Shown here piece by piece: positions 1-12,062 of a stretch of DNA of 64,000 nt. The stretch comes from Euonymus europaeus (lineage: Eukaryota > Streptophyta > Magnoliopsida > Celastrales > Celastraceae). Each line of letters begins with the position of its first letter. The stretch's first letter is position 1. A program made the translations under genes and the position numbers. The stretch is from positions 27,897,238-27,961,237 of the forward strand of contig OY756960.1 of NCBI GenBank assembly GCA_963580455.1. The letters are read 5' to 3'. The notes below the pieces were generated by a model that ran no database searches, was not told where the DNA came from, and was given only the letters and a program-made list of their open reading frames with translations.

Positions 1-1670
1 TCATAATTCAATTGGTTAAATATATCTCGTAATTGTCAATTAATTTTTTTTCTTAAATTAAAAAACCAACACCCTCCATATCATATGTTATCTTTTCATA
101 TGATTTCATAAAGAAACTCAAACACATTGCTTTTTGGCACCTAAACCATTTTGACCTAACAAGAACATCCCTCATGGTGTTACTTTTGCTTGATTATTAT
201 TTTTTTCCTCGACATGTTTTGCGTCTTCTCTACTTATCAAGTTCTTGCCATCCCCACCACAAGATACATCTACACTGCACACAATTGTTATATCCCACTA
301 GAGCTACTAAAGTGACTCAAATCTTTGGAGCTTTTCAGACTTCCACCCACAATTTTTTATATATATATATATTGTTACAGAGACAGAATGGGAGAATATA
401 TAACAACTCCCTCAAGCCGTACAACATATATTCAATATTTGTGTAGTATTCAATCTAAAAGTGGGAGATGGTATTAATAATGCTGTGAATCCCTAGAGAT
501 TTTTAGTTTGCACTAATTAGTAGACGACATGTAATGCAAATTAGGTGAGAATACCAAAGTTAGCAATTAAGGTCGACAGTGATTTGATGAGGTTCGTCAC
601 CTTGTGCTCCTCTCATTCTCAAACGTACTCGACAGTCCAACAGTAACTTTGTCACGCTTTTGAGTGGAGGATATTATTTTAAATTGGGAGTTATTAGGTC
701 ACCCCAACTGCCATCCATACATGAAAGATACATGCATGCACATGATCGCCATATAACGTTAATTTCCAGATTCGGTCTTCAATTAGAAAAATGCTACATG
801 ATGATGATTGATGGACATACATATCATAATATTCCAGCATATTAGGTATATATGTTAATCATCCATCTAAAAGAAGAAACAATTTAAGGTCATGAGGGGG
901 GAAATAAAGATATGAGAGAAGTTGGGGTTTTGTCTTTTAAAAGAAAAGCATTTAAGAAAAATGACCGATAAGTTCTAGATTCAACTAATAAATAGTTTTT
1001 TTTAAAGCTTAGAAAAAAAAATGAATGAAAATGAGCGAGGTGTGATCGATTACTGATCTTTGAAAATTACGTATCTCGTTGGAGTAAAGAATTATATATA
1101 GCTGTATTTAGAGCGGATAGGTTGGCAAAAAAAAAGAGTATATATATATATATAAGTTAATAGTGAGACACAAGCCAATTCCAATAATATAAAAAATGTG
1201 CTTTATGTTTATCATATGGAAAAAAACACAAATAGTAGAGATATAATACTGGGTTTTGAATGAGACAATATTAACGTCACTCTCTACTCTAGGCCACCTA
1301 ATACAAGAAACACAACGAAGACAGCACTATGTACATATGTATGTATATATATATATATATGTGCGTGTGTATGTATAGATGTAATTACTATTGATGTACA
1401 TGCATAAGTGAGTGAGCATGATTAATTGCGTGTACGTTTGTAACTTTTAAGTGGGGCTTAAATAAACTTTTATTGCAAGCTGATGAGGCATATCTTTCGA
1501 GTTTTGACTCTCACTACCAGTCTGGTGTTTCTTAGGTAGTTCGTCCGACCCTAACCTTTACTTGGCTACTTCTACGTACTCAAGCTTTTTGGGCACATGA
1601 GGAAAGACTATTGTTAAACCCGAACCCTAAACCTAATTTAATATTATTTGTCTACCCCACTTATGAATTT

Positions 1671-1923
1671 TAGGATCTGTTGGTAGAGTTTATATTTGAA
1701 TAAAATGAACTACAGACAGCATATAAGTTGTAAAAATAAAAACAATTTATAAATTATTTAATAAATTGTAATGTGTTTGGTGAAACTTTTAAAATTGACT
1801 TTAGATTTGATAATTTTATCATACGCAAGCGTATTTTTCAAATAAACAATTTTTGTGCATTTACGCAATAATACGTTTTACTAAACGATTTACCATGCTC
1901 TACGCAATACAAAACAGATCCTC
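1671..1923. repeat. MITE-like element with short terminal inverted repeats
   Basis: The stretch begins with GGATCTGTTGG and ends with AACAGATCC, a 9-base inverted repeat about 250 bp apart. This resembles the ends of non-autonomous hAT-type elements in plants. The interior is AT-rich and non-coding. I could not find a convincing 8-bp target-site duplication, so boundaries and family are tentative. Confidence 0.35.
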
Positions 1924-2214
1924 AATGTAGTAAATACGTTACAGAGATTAAAATATGTAAATTTGCATTAGAGAATTTCAAATTTGAAATAATTAAAAAT
2001 TGAACAAAAAATGAAATAATTAAAAAAACGCTTGCCATCATTTAATAGGGTCTTCTATCATGTGACTTGGGCCACTCATTTGAACAATCCCATTAACAAG
2101 CCTTCAACGATTAGATTAGGGAGAACACTTGTGACCCAAATAATATAAAAATAGTTGCGATATTGATGTATTTAGATAAAAAAAATCAATTTACTAGTTA
2201 AAGCTTAAGCCAAT

Positions 2215-2810
2215 GTGATAGTGCAAAAATATTCCAGCTAATTAGAAGATGACACGTGTCATCTCCCATCTTGAACAGACCTCGTCATCTGCCTTGATTA
2301 GTCCAGAGCCACGATTGAGATCTTCTCCTACCTTGATACCTCGGTGATATAACTCGGCCACAAAACCTCATTTGGTTACGTAGGATGTCTCATATATATG
2401 ATGCACACCTTGGTCGCCCTACATGCAGGTCGGTTGGCTTGAAGCATTTCTATTCTCAACACGATCCAATTTCCTTTTAGGATCTCTTCCCCTCGTTAGA
2501 AGTAGAGACCCAGTAAGATTATAAGTTCGAAAAAAAACGCTCGGGTTCAGATAATGAGAGGGTTCAACTCCTAGTGGAATTAAGAATCTCCAAATTCCTA
2601 TAAAAGGAGCCTCGCTCACCGGGTAAAATTTTAATCACATTTTGCATTAATTTTGTTTAAGTTGATAGAGCTCTCCGAGATCAACTCCCAACTGCAGATT
2701 ATCATACTGCTTGAGCGTCGGAGCGGTCTCCCCAACAATTCGAGATCCCTCCCAACCTACGTTTGCTCGTAATGCAAGTCATCCAACTCAGTAATGGTAA
2801 GTTCAACCAT
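2215..2810 (+). mobile_element. Solo-LTR-like fragment (Ty3/gypsy type)
   Basis: A GC-richer block than its surroundings. It has a TATAAAAGGAGCC promoter-like element near 2600-2612 and, about 120 bases later, the phrase CTTGAGCGTCGGAG near 2711-2724. That phrase is familiar from the R-U5 part of plant Ty3/gypsy LTRs. No gag-pol or second LTR lies within reach, so a solo or truncated LTR fits best. I could not fix the TG...CA ends or a target-site duplication. Confidence 0.4.
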
Positions 2811-3164
2811 ACTAATTGTGATCTAGCTCAGACGCAAACAAGTTTTTGGATTAATTGGCTGAGAGAAAATAATTAAGTATACCTATAAATGCATTTCTAA
2901 TTAAGTTTACAGGAAAGCATAAAGTTTTTTCACCCCACGTTCGTGCAACATCTACTTGTATTAATGGATCCATCACACTAGTCTCGTGCGCATAATGATA
3001 ATTAAGAGTTTGAATTTAATTAAAAAAACAGTAATCAATTGAAGCATTCCTAAATTAAAGTAAAAATATAAGATTTTGTTGCCTAACCAAACCAAGAGGA
3101 CTGCAATTATACCCAACAGCCAAAAGCAAGTTGTTGTATATACAACTATACACCAGGGATCCAA

Positions 3165-3235
3165 GCTCTGCTGACTTGGGCGGTGTTATTATCCCGTCGA
3201 GTAATTAGGGTTCGAGTCCCAAGTATCGACATATA
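3165..3235 (+). repeat. tRNA-like / SINE-head-like sequence
   Basis: GGTTCGAGTCC at about 3209-3219 matches the RNA polymerase III B box. A loose A-box-like TGACTTGGGCGG lies about 33 bases upstream, which is tRNA-like spacing. The stretch does not fold as a complete tRNA by eye, so a short SINE or tRNA relic is more likely than a functional tRNA gene. Confidence 0.3.
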
Positions 3236-3633
3236 TTGTGTGTGTGTATTGACATATATTACCATAAAAAGGAAGAAGTTATTGTATAAAATCTTGTACT
3301 TTTATTAAGATTCTAGATTAATCTTAAAAACCCTAAATTCTTCATGCGATCAATTAGGAACCTTAAATTAAATATTAGCTCATCAAAATAATAATAATGA
3401 TAAAATGTTAGGGGGTTTGGTCACTTGCATTTTGTTTAAAATGAATAATAATATAAAAGATTGCTGATAATTGTTTTGGAGGAGCTGAGTATTTAATTAA
3501 ATTTGAAAGGGAAAAAACTTTTTTTTGGTTTTTGTTTGGTCTGCAACCGTCTACTGGCTCTGCGCTGTCTCCCTCCCTCTCTCTCTCCCTCCCTCCGTCA
3601 CATTGTTTGTTCGTTTTTGCTGCTCATAAGCCA

Positions 3634-3644
3634 CTATATATTTA
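3634..3644 (+). promoter_or_regulatory. TATA box of the BOR1-type gene
   Basis: CTATATATTTA sits about 25-30 bases before a CT-rich, ATG-free stretch that I take as the transcript start near 3665. This is the expected arrangement for the borate exporter gene that follows. Confidence 0.55.
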
Positions 3645-3659
3645 TATACGGTTACCAGA

Positions 3660-4757
3660 CACTACCTCATTCACAAACGCGAGTTCAGAGTTTGTTCTCT
3701 CTTTCTTTCGCTCTTTGATTACATCGTCACTTCTGGGTACATCTGTATCTATTTCTGTGTACTCAACTCCTGTAACCGAACACGCTGATCCTCTTCCATT
3801 ATCTTCTCTTCTCTTGTAGTCCTCAAGGTGCTTTTATTGCGTTATTTGATCTTAATTTTAGGCGCTATTGTTGGTTTCGTCAATCCCCATTTGCATCAAA
3901 GTGTTTTAAGTAATTCCTTCTGCGATTTGAACATGGGTTTTCGCTAGTCTTGTTCAATGGGCTTCTTCCTTGGATTGTATTGATGTCCATTTTGTTCAAG
4001 CTTGAGTAAACCAGTGAAAATGGAGGCTGTGGTGATGGGTTTTCGTTAATTTTATAGTTTTTATACTATAAGACTGACTAGTTTTGAGCTTGATTGGGGT
4101 TTTGGCTGATATTAGGATTGATAGTTGTACCATGTAATTCTGTAAAATCTGCAGGTTTTTTTGTTGGTGTTACTGTGTTAGTTCACTTTTGTTGGTGTTT
4201 AGCGGTCAATGAAAATGGTTTTTCGTTAATTTTGTTAAGAAGTTGTGTTAATGGATCTAACATCAGCTGTGGCACAACGTTAATTTAAGATCAAGCATAT
4301 GGAAAGTTTCACTTTTTTCCGCTAACATCGAAATCATTCACCATGGATTTTGTATTTCGCTAAAGATCTTGATTTTAACTACCCTATGGAGTTCATCAAG
4401 TAATTTCAGGATTTGATTCATTGTTGTTTTATTCTTGGTAGCAATATACTCCCGCAATTCCTTTCAAATATTCTTTGAAATGTAAATTTTCTCAAATTTT
4501 ATTCATCTGTAGAGTCATAAATCAAAAACAAAATGAGTTTTCTGAATCATTCTTAATTTTCCTGTGAGATACCATGATTAGTACATGTCCTTCTGCCCAT
4601 AGTCTCTCATACTTGTATTCGCTTATGCAAATTTAGCTACCAAATTGGCCTCTCGAGTCGGTTGAATCTGTGGTGTCTTGTGTTTTCATTCACCATTGTT
4701 CAAACAAAAATAAAAAAAATATTTAGTCTTTTTATTCACCAAAAACTTTGAATTGTC
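3660..4757 (+). other. BOR1 5' leader with predicted leader intron
   Basis: The first 160 bases are pyrimidine-rich and free of ATG, as in a plant 5' UTR. A donor (CAAG/GTGC, intron from 3828) pairs plausibly with the acceptor TTTAG at 4722-4726, leaving about 31 bases of leader before the ATG at 4758. The predicted intron contains many ATGs, including two minimal ATGTAA open frames at 4132 and 4480. Exon limits are inferred from splice motifs only. Confidence 0.45.
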
Positions 4758-7700
4758 ATGGAGGAAACATTTGTCCCCTTCCGTGGGATCAAGAATGATA
4801 TCAAAGGAAGACTATTGTGTTACAAGCAAGACTGGACAAGTGGCTTCCGGGCAGGTATCAGGTGTGTGACTTGCTCATCACTTGATGATAGATTTTTTTA
4901 CATTTATTTCAAGTTGAATTACTATCAGTTTTTCTGTCATTTAGGATTCTTGCTCCAACGACATATATATTCTTCGCTTCTGCAATTCCAGTTATATCTT
5001 TTGGGGAGCAGCTGGAGAGAGATACAGGTTGAAAGCTTATATAATGTGCCATATTGTTTCCAACTAGTTATTGTTTACTAACATGGCGTTTCATGAATGG
5101 TAAATCACAGATGGAACTTTGACTGCAGTGCAAACTCTTGCATCAACAGCAATTTGTGGTATCATTCATTCAGTTGTTGGAGGGCAGCCCCTGCTTATCC
5201 TGGGGGTGGCCGAACCAACAGTGTTGATGTACACATTCATGTTTAACTTTGCTAAAGATAAAAAGGATTTGGGACCTAAACTCTTCTTAGCCTGGACTGC
5301 ATGGTAATACTTTGATGCTCCATTTCTACTTTGACTATTAACAGGGATTCACTTATGGGGATATTGACCTATTTTCTTCACATTTGGGTTATCAGGGTTT
5401 GTGTGTGGACAGCCCTTTTGCTTTTTCTATTGGCCATTCTGGGAGCATGCTCTATAATTAATAGATTTACACGCGTTGCTGGTGAACTATTTGGTCTTCT
5501 GATTGCAATGCTTTTTATGCAGCAGGCCATACGGGTGAGTACAATTTATGATCTTTGTTATCAAAATAAGTACTAATATTTTTGGTTATGGAAGAGCTTC
5601 CATTCTATTCAACTGGTATTTTTTGTTCATTACTTCATTTAGTAGTTTGTTAGGTTGTCATAGTATTAATCAAAACCATCTCTGTCCATTTGTTAGTCTG
5701 TTCTCACTCCCCTGTTTATGGCATCCTTGAAGAGCATAATAATGCCACAGAAAACCTGCCTTTCAAATTCCTGAAACTTATCATGCTGCTTATCCAGGGA
5801 GTTGTGGAGGAGTTTGGCATTCCGGAGAGGGAAAATCCCAACCTCACTGCACTGCTACCATCTTGGCGATTTGGCAATGGAATGTTTGCATTGGTTCTGT
5901 CATTCGGCCTTCTTCTAACAGCACTAAAGAGCCGTAAAGCGAGGACTTGGCGCTATGGGACAGGTGTGGGGAATGCTTTGCAATGTAGAAAAACGAAGTT
6001 AGTTGCATTCAATGGTTAATAAGGGCACTTCAAATATCACGTTTGTCCCAGTTTTTAATTGGCTATTTTTTGGGGTGTTGACATGTTGTGTTAAATGAAT
6101 ATCAATTTGTTTCCACCATCAGAAGAAAAGTATATTTTATACATTTACTGTATGAACATCAGCTTCGCATCAAGTTACCTTTTAGTGACTGTTGTACTGG
6201 AAAATAATAGGTTGGTTACGAGGATTTGTAGCAGATTATGGAGTCCCAGTCATGGTGCTTGTATGGACGGCCATATCTTATATTCCTGTTAATGATGTTC
6301 CAAGAGGTATCCCAAGGCGACTTTTCAGCCCAAATCCATGGTCTGCAGGTGCACATTCTAATTGGACCGTTATCAAGGTGAATCCCACAGTTAAACTTCT
6401 TCAGACATTTGGCAAAAAAACTCGCTTTAGCTTTGGAAAAGGGCTTATTTGTTGCATTTTAGGCCAGGATTTGAATTCTGAATTCTTTCATTGCGCAGGA
6501 AATGGTGAATGTACCTCCTTTATACATAGTTGGAGCATTTATTCCTGCAACTATGATTGCTGTGCTATACTACTTTGATCACAGTGTTGCATCCCAACTT
6601 TCCCAACAACAGGAATTCAATTTGAAGAAACCTGCTTCATATCATTATGATCTTCTTCTTTTGGGATTTTTGGTATGCTATTATCGAGGAATGTTCATTA
6701 TTTTGTATTTCTTTTCTTAAGCCCAAACTAATCAATTATCATCACTCTAATCATGTGTTTCTGCTGCTCTTTCATTGTAAGTTTTTTCTGCTTGTCAGGT
6801 TATCTTTTGTGGTCTTATTGGTATTCCCCCTTCCAACGGTGTAATTCCTCAATCTCCAATGCATACAAAAAGTTTAGCTACCCTGAAACATCAGGTAATA
6901 TTGTACGACTTTGCTTTCTAACAAACTCTAATTCTCTCTCATTTTATAGTCTAAAGTTAATAAGAGGGATACTGCATGCTAGCAGGACCAAGGTAAAACC
7001 TAATAGACATGAAATTCTGTAATTCTTCCTAACCATCAGATAAGTTTAATGCTTTTGGTCTTACTATTGAAGTTGGGTATGTTTTGATCTAAGATTTACC
7101 ATTAGCCTACACCACTGCTTAAACCAGAGTTTTGGACATCTAAGAATGTGTCATGTAGAAACAATGGGATTAAAAACACTGCTGTTTAGTTATGGACATA
7201 CTGCTTGTTTGAGATAGTTTTGTATATTGTGTTGTAGTCTTGCAACTGATTTTTGTTTTATTTGAAACAGCTTTTACGGAATAAACTCGTATCAACAGCT
7301 CGAAAATCTATGCAAAAAAACTCAAACCTGGGTCAGTTATATCGGAGCATGCAACAAGCTTACAGTGAAATGCAAACTCCACTTGTCTTTCAGACACCTT
7401 CTGCTCTGGTATATTTCTGTATGTTTTTTGGTTTGCATCTGGCTTTTGCCCTATTTTGTGCTCACCGTTTGCTTTGATCAGGGACAAGGATTAAAGGAGC
7501 TGAAAGAATCGACAATCCAGAAGGTCTCAAGTACTGGCTATATTGGCGCCCCTGTTGATGAGACTGTTTTCGACGTGGATAAGGATATTGATGATCTTTT
7601 ACCTGTCGAAGTCAAAGAGCAACGCCTCAGCAATCTGCTTCAGGCATTGATGGTTGGTTCTTGTGTTGCTGCTATGCCTATCCTGAAGAAGATTCCAACT

Positions 7701-8833
7701 TCAGTTCTTTGGGGATACTTTGCTTTCATGGCCATTGAAAGCTTGCCCGGAAATCAATTTTGGGAGAGGATATTGTTGCTTGTCACGGCTCCTAGTCGAA
7801 GATACAAGTAAGTTATTGCCCATTCCTGCTACTAGCATATGTTATTGGACACGAACTTTCACTGTTTTTACGAGCAGTCGGATCTTTGAATTTATCTACT
7901 TTTCGCTATGTTTACATTTCGAATTTTGTGTATATCAAGAGATTTTTAGAAAGATCGAACACTTAATGAATGGATTTCATGTGCTAGAGTGTTGGAGGAG
8001 TATCATACAACCTTTATCGAGACAGTACCCTTCAAAACAATTGCAACATTCACCTTGTTCCAGACTGTTTACTTGCTCATGTGCTTTGGCATAACATGGA
8101 TACCAATTGCTGGGGTCCTTTTCCCATTGTTGATCATGCTTCTTGTCCCTGTGCGGCAATATCTGCTCCCAAAGTTTTTCAAAGGAGCACATCTTCAAGA
8201 TTTGGATGCTGCAGAATACGAGGAAGCCCCTTCGGCATCTTTCAACATGGCATTTGAAGTGAGTATTTTGAATTGTATCTGCATTTTGATTTTTATATTG
8301 CTTTGAGACAAATGTTTCTTTTTTAAGCTCTACTTAGAGAGAATTGTCAGATTTGTATCTGCATTCTTTTGTGAGTACATATGGGTTTTGAAAGTGCTAG
8401 ATAGATAGTGTCATATCATAAGCGTGAATGCAAGTATTTAAAATGGACTATTGAATCTCGGATAATTCATGATTTATAAACAGACACTGTAAGTCTAACT
8501 TCTGAGGTTTCTATCGCAATGGATGATACCTTCTGCATTCCACAGGAACTAAATTCTCAATCGAGATCAAGTAACATCGATGATGCAGAAATTTTAGATG
8601 CAATTATCACCAGAAGCCGTGGTGAGATCCGCAGCAGCCGGAGTCCTAGAGTAACAAGTTCAGCTCCAGCTTCATGTAGCCCACAGTTGTTGCAGAGGGT
8701 ATACAGCCCACGCATCAATGAACGGAGGGTAGTTCAGAGCCCCAGGTCCGGTGGAAATGGAAATGAAATTAAGCAGGCTCTCTGTCCTCCTGGACCATCT
8801 AACATGGGACATGGTACTCATGGTTCACACTGA
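4758..8833 (+). CDS. BOR1: Borate exporter, BOR1 type (SLC4-like anion transporter)
   Basis: Plasma-membrane borate efflux carrier that loads boron into the xylem in Arabidopsis. I assembled 12 coding exons: 4758-4861, 4945-5027, 5111-5303, 5396-5534, 5798-5963, 6211-6377, 6499-6672, 6799-6894, 7271-7408, 7482-7807, 7988-8258 and 8546-8833. All have GT-AG borders and phases that close, giving 714 aa (AtBOR1 is about 704). The protein starts [19 protein letters not shown] and keeps family stretches such as [24 protein letters not shown] and FAMIESLPGN-like [10 protein letters not shown]. The loop after exon 8 carries YxxM motifs (YRSM, YSEM) of the tyrosine sorting type used in BOR1 trafficking, followed by KELKEST. 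The C-terminal [14 protein letters not shown] segment and Ser/Arg-rich tail are typical of the BOR1/BOR2 group. Assignment to that group is firm; orthology to BOR1 rather than BOR2 or BOR3 is likely but unproven. Confidence 0.95.
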
Positions 8834-9300
8834 AGCTAATCTTATGTATGTATGTATGTATTACAGTGAAGTCCATTGGTCAATCGTGCTCGAGAGGTCG
8901 CTCCTAACTAGATGTAACCAAGTGCTATGTTGTTGTGTTTATCCCATATTGGTATGTTGGGCAGAGAGGAGAGAGATGAAAATAAAAGACACTTACACTA
9001 TCAAAACTATTATCTTGTCTCTTTTCACATGTTGTTATGTTTTGGTGATTCTGAAAGTAGATGAGAGCAGTATTTGTTGGAACTTGGAAGCATGAAGGAA
9101 TGCTTTTTCCTAATCATATACAGAATCTCTTTGGGACCAACTAGTGATTTTGGTGGAAGTGTCAATTGGCAATACTCTTTGCTGGTGGGATATAAAGTTA
9201 GTTTCTTTCTGGTCTTTCAATTATGCATTTTTTTAGTTGTGGTGGAGGTTGATGCACCCACTTAGGGGACGACCATGATGGAATAAAGTCAAGACTAAGA
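8834..9300 (+). terminator. BOR1 3' UTR with poly(A) signals
   Basis: After the stop codon come a short TATG repeat, then AATAAA at about 8980-8985 and another at about 9284. Either could serve as the polyadenylation signal. No other coding signal is visible. Confidence 0.45.
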
Positions 9301-9439
9301 AGCTGATGTGCATTTTTAAAAAATTAATAAATCACAAAATATGAGTGAAATGGTAGAAATATTATTTTATTAATAATTAGTGTTATGATCCCGCGCGAAT
9401 AATTGGAATAACATAAGCAATGTAATTATTTCTTGAATT

Positions 9440-9665
9440 TTTTTTTATATACCAAAGAGGGAATGTTCAACACAAACACGGAGGCCTAGTAGGCCAGTGG
9501 ATTACACAAAAAGTGGTAATCCTTTCTATTTTACATTTCTCATCATAATGATAATAAATCTCATTCAAATTGCTAGAAGGGAATACTCGAACATAAAACC
9601 TCTCACTCCCTACACAGTAGAAAGACCAACCAAGTTATCACCTGTTGATATGTGATATTTCGTGA
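9440..9665 (-). repeat. Degenerate SINE-like element
   Basis: Read on the minus strand it has an A-box-like TAACTTGGTTGGT near 9643, a degraded B-box TGTTCGAGTATTCC near 9580-9600, and an A-rich 3' end near 9440. This is the layout of tRNA-derived plant SINEs. Exact ends and target-site duplication are not clear. Confidence 0.4.
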
Positions 9666-9989
9666 TCAGATGCCTATATAGTGTGAGAATATATATATTC
9701 ATAATAACCAACAAACTCTTACATGAATGATAAATTTCACTTTAATATGCAATATATATACAGAGAGGGTGGTGCTCACACCCGTTATCTTGATGTTTTG
9801 AGAAGTAAAATAACCACCTAAGCAAAAAAGAAACGAAAATATGTAAAGTTTTTTTTTCCAAGCAACATAATGGAAGTTGATTGCGAGATTGAAGGCTGAT
9901 CTGGGTCGCAAGGAGTTGAGGAGAGAGAGAAAGAAGAAGGTGAGGAGAGAGAGAGAATCAATAAAATAAAATATTAAAAATAATACAAG

Positions 9990-10021
9990 TAATTGTCGTT
10001 GGATTAATCAAACGACAATTA
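9990..10021. repeat. Short near-perfect hairpin
   Basis: Two 14-base arms (TAATTGTCGTTGGA and its near-complement) flank a 4-base loop, with one mismatch. Possible meanings are a remnant of a foldback element or a cruciform-forming site; nothing assigns a function. Confidence 0.5.
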
Positions 10022-11126
10022 AGTGTTTCCCGGATAGAAACTTGCGTACGAGATACCGGGCTGAAGTAGGCCCCTATATATATATATATAAACTTAGACA
10101 AAATTTTAATTTCTTATTCATTGATTCTCATTAGAGAATTGATTAATAATTGTCTAAAATAACAACAAGCATGATAATATACACTTATAATATGATAATA
10201 ATAACATCGTCATATAGATCTATATTATTATAGATCTAAAATAGAAATAACAATAAAAAGGATAATATACATGTATATAAATAATAATCAACCGAAACAT
10301 AGATAATGACGAAATGAACAATATTCATATATAGTAATAATAACATCACCATATTCACCACACACACATATCTATCTTCACAATCTTTTTGAACACATTG
10401 AATGAATTTTGCTATAGGGACCCAACATTTTTGTGCTTAAAATTGTCCAAATCTATGTGGCATGCCACCTTATTATTTCATACTCCTATATAAACACTCT
10501 CTTTCTTCTGGCTTCAACTTTCTTTCTCCTTTTCTTCCTCCATCAAAGAACCAACATCACACCAAAGCTCCTTCGTCCGACCATTGATCGGAGCATTTGA
10601 CCCCTACAACGGAAGCGCCCGATCATCACATTCATTTTTCGACCCTCTACACCACCCAATGCTGCTCATATCGTCGGGAAAAAAACTCAAAGAACGAAGT
10701 TGTTGTGGCACAAATCGAGTCAACCTGGCCACCTTCGGTGTCTCTAGCAACTAACTCCATATTTGGACTCCACCCATCGAGGCGAGCCTTACCCATCAAA
10801 TTTATGGCTGGGTAGCTATCGAAATCATATGACCGAACAAATTACATTGTTTTAGAAAACAATGCAATATGTCAATCAAGTCATCCAACTATCTTTAGCA
10901 ACGTCTCCGGGCACATTCAGCTACAAATATAATTTTTTTATCATTTTTTACATATTTGGGAAATTACTTTGTATTAAAAACAATGTCGCATTGTGTTTGA
11001 CAACCATTTGAATGAATATGCTTTTGAGACAGTGTATATATCTTGTTAATCTTGACTGATTTTCATTCTATTTTTCTGTAATTTTTATTTGTCTATTATG
11101 AAAATTGCATTGATTTGAAAACAATT

Positions 11127-11355
11127 TAATCACAACTCCATGTGGCAAAAAAATAATGTGAAATAATATAATTACAAATTTATTTGAGGGAAAAATAATG
11201 TAATCGCAACTCTATAGGATAAAGAAAAAATAATTACAAGTTTGTATGAGGAAAAATAATGTAATGCAGCTCTATAGAGCAAAAAAATAATATAATTACA
11301 AGTCTTTATGGGGGAAAACGGTGTAATGCACTTTGTAGGGCAGACAAAAATAAAT
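11127..11355. repeat. Minisatellite of about 62-74-bp units
   Basis: Units starting TAATCRCAACTC or TAATGCA begin at 11127, 11201, 11262 and 11324, each continuing with a GCAAAAAAATAAT and ATTACAAG-like interior. There are about three and a half diverged copies. No coding potential. Confidence 0.5.
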
Positions 11356-11855
11356 ATTATTTTTAAGTTGTTCGTCCTTGTTTGTCCTTCATGGAGAGAA
11401 ACTTATGAGAGACGATATAATTTATGAAGGAGTATTTCATTTTCAAATTTTGAATAAGATAAAAGTAGAGAAAATAAGAAGATTTAAAAATAACCACTTA
11501 TTTTTTTTGAAATTTTAAAAAATCCTACTTCCTACATGACAATCACATGTGACATGTAGGATTGAGATAATTTTTTTTTGGTCAATGCCTTTAAATTGAT
11601 ACCCAAACATTTTTCATATTAAAATAATATTTTAAAAAATCATGCAAGTTTAGGAGGGAAAAAATTATTTTGTTGGTTAATATTTCGACTGTGTTTTATT
11701 ATTCATCGCATATTTGATTTAAAAATATCTGAATGTTGGTTGAAAAATATGGTAAAAAATGTGAAGTCTCTTTTGGTGGTTGGATTCAATTAGACTGTGA
11801 TTAGCAGGTGTAGTGGTGTACTGCTGTGCTGTACTCCTTGATGTCGATTATTCGA

Positions 11856-11982
11856 CGAATCTCACGATTTCTGTTTTCAATTCAATTCGCTTGTGATTCC
11901 TTTTCGATTCCCTAATTTACGAATCTCAAGATTTTTGTTTTCAATTCAATTGCTTGTGATTCCTTTTCGATTCCCTAATTTT
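11856..11982 (+). repeat. 64-bp tandem duplication in the GDSL promoter/leader
   Basis: CGAATCTCAMGATTT begins at 11856 and again at 11920, and the two 63-64-base copies are nearly identical to their ends (CGATTCCCTAATTT). The array ends about 80 bases before the start codon of the esterase gene, so it probably lies in its core promoter or 5' UTR. Confidence 0.7.
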
Positions 11983-12062
11983 GTTCTCTTGATTTCAATT
12001 TCGACGAACCAGAAACCTCCTCTTCACAGAGTGCGCAGGGTCACAAACTGCATAGCCGGAGA

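Larger units (their letters stand above)
1..3629. other. Intergenic repeat-rich flank
   Basis: AT-rich DNA with no gene I can support. It holds dinucleotide runs (TA near 1339-1360 and 1140-1155) and three repeat-like items listed separately: a short inverted-repeat element near 1671-1923, an LTR-like block near 2215-2810, and a tRNA-like block near 3165-3235. The open frames here are short and resemble nothing I know. Confidence 0.6.
9301..12062. other. Intergenic DNA between BOR1 and the GDSL esterase gene
   Basis: Very AT-rich. It holds a SINE-like block (9440-9665), a hairpin (9990-10021), TA runs near 10078-10090, a minisatellite (11127-11355), and a duplicated leader segment just before the next gene (11856-11982). 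A TATA-like CTATATAAAC at 10486 precedes a CT-rich stretch and a 72-codon frame at 10597, but that frame resembles no protein I know. Confidence 0.5.

Noticed and set aside
2419..2619. 66-codon minus-strand frame
   Set aside because: It lies within the LTR-like block and reads against its promoter-like element.
3165..3235. Functional tRNA gene
   Set aside because: A B box is clear but a full cloverleaf with anticodon arm and acceptor stem cannot be drawn, so I list it only as tRNA-like.
10486..10815. Possible small gene with TATA box and 72-codon frame
   Set aside because: The frame matches nothing I recognise, and splice or poly(A) context is absent. A promoter-like sequence alone does not support a gene.
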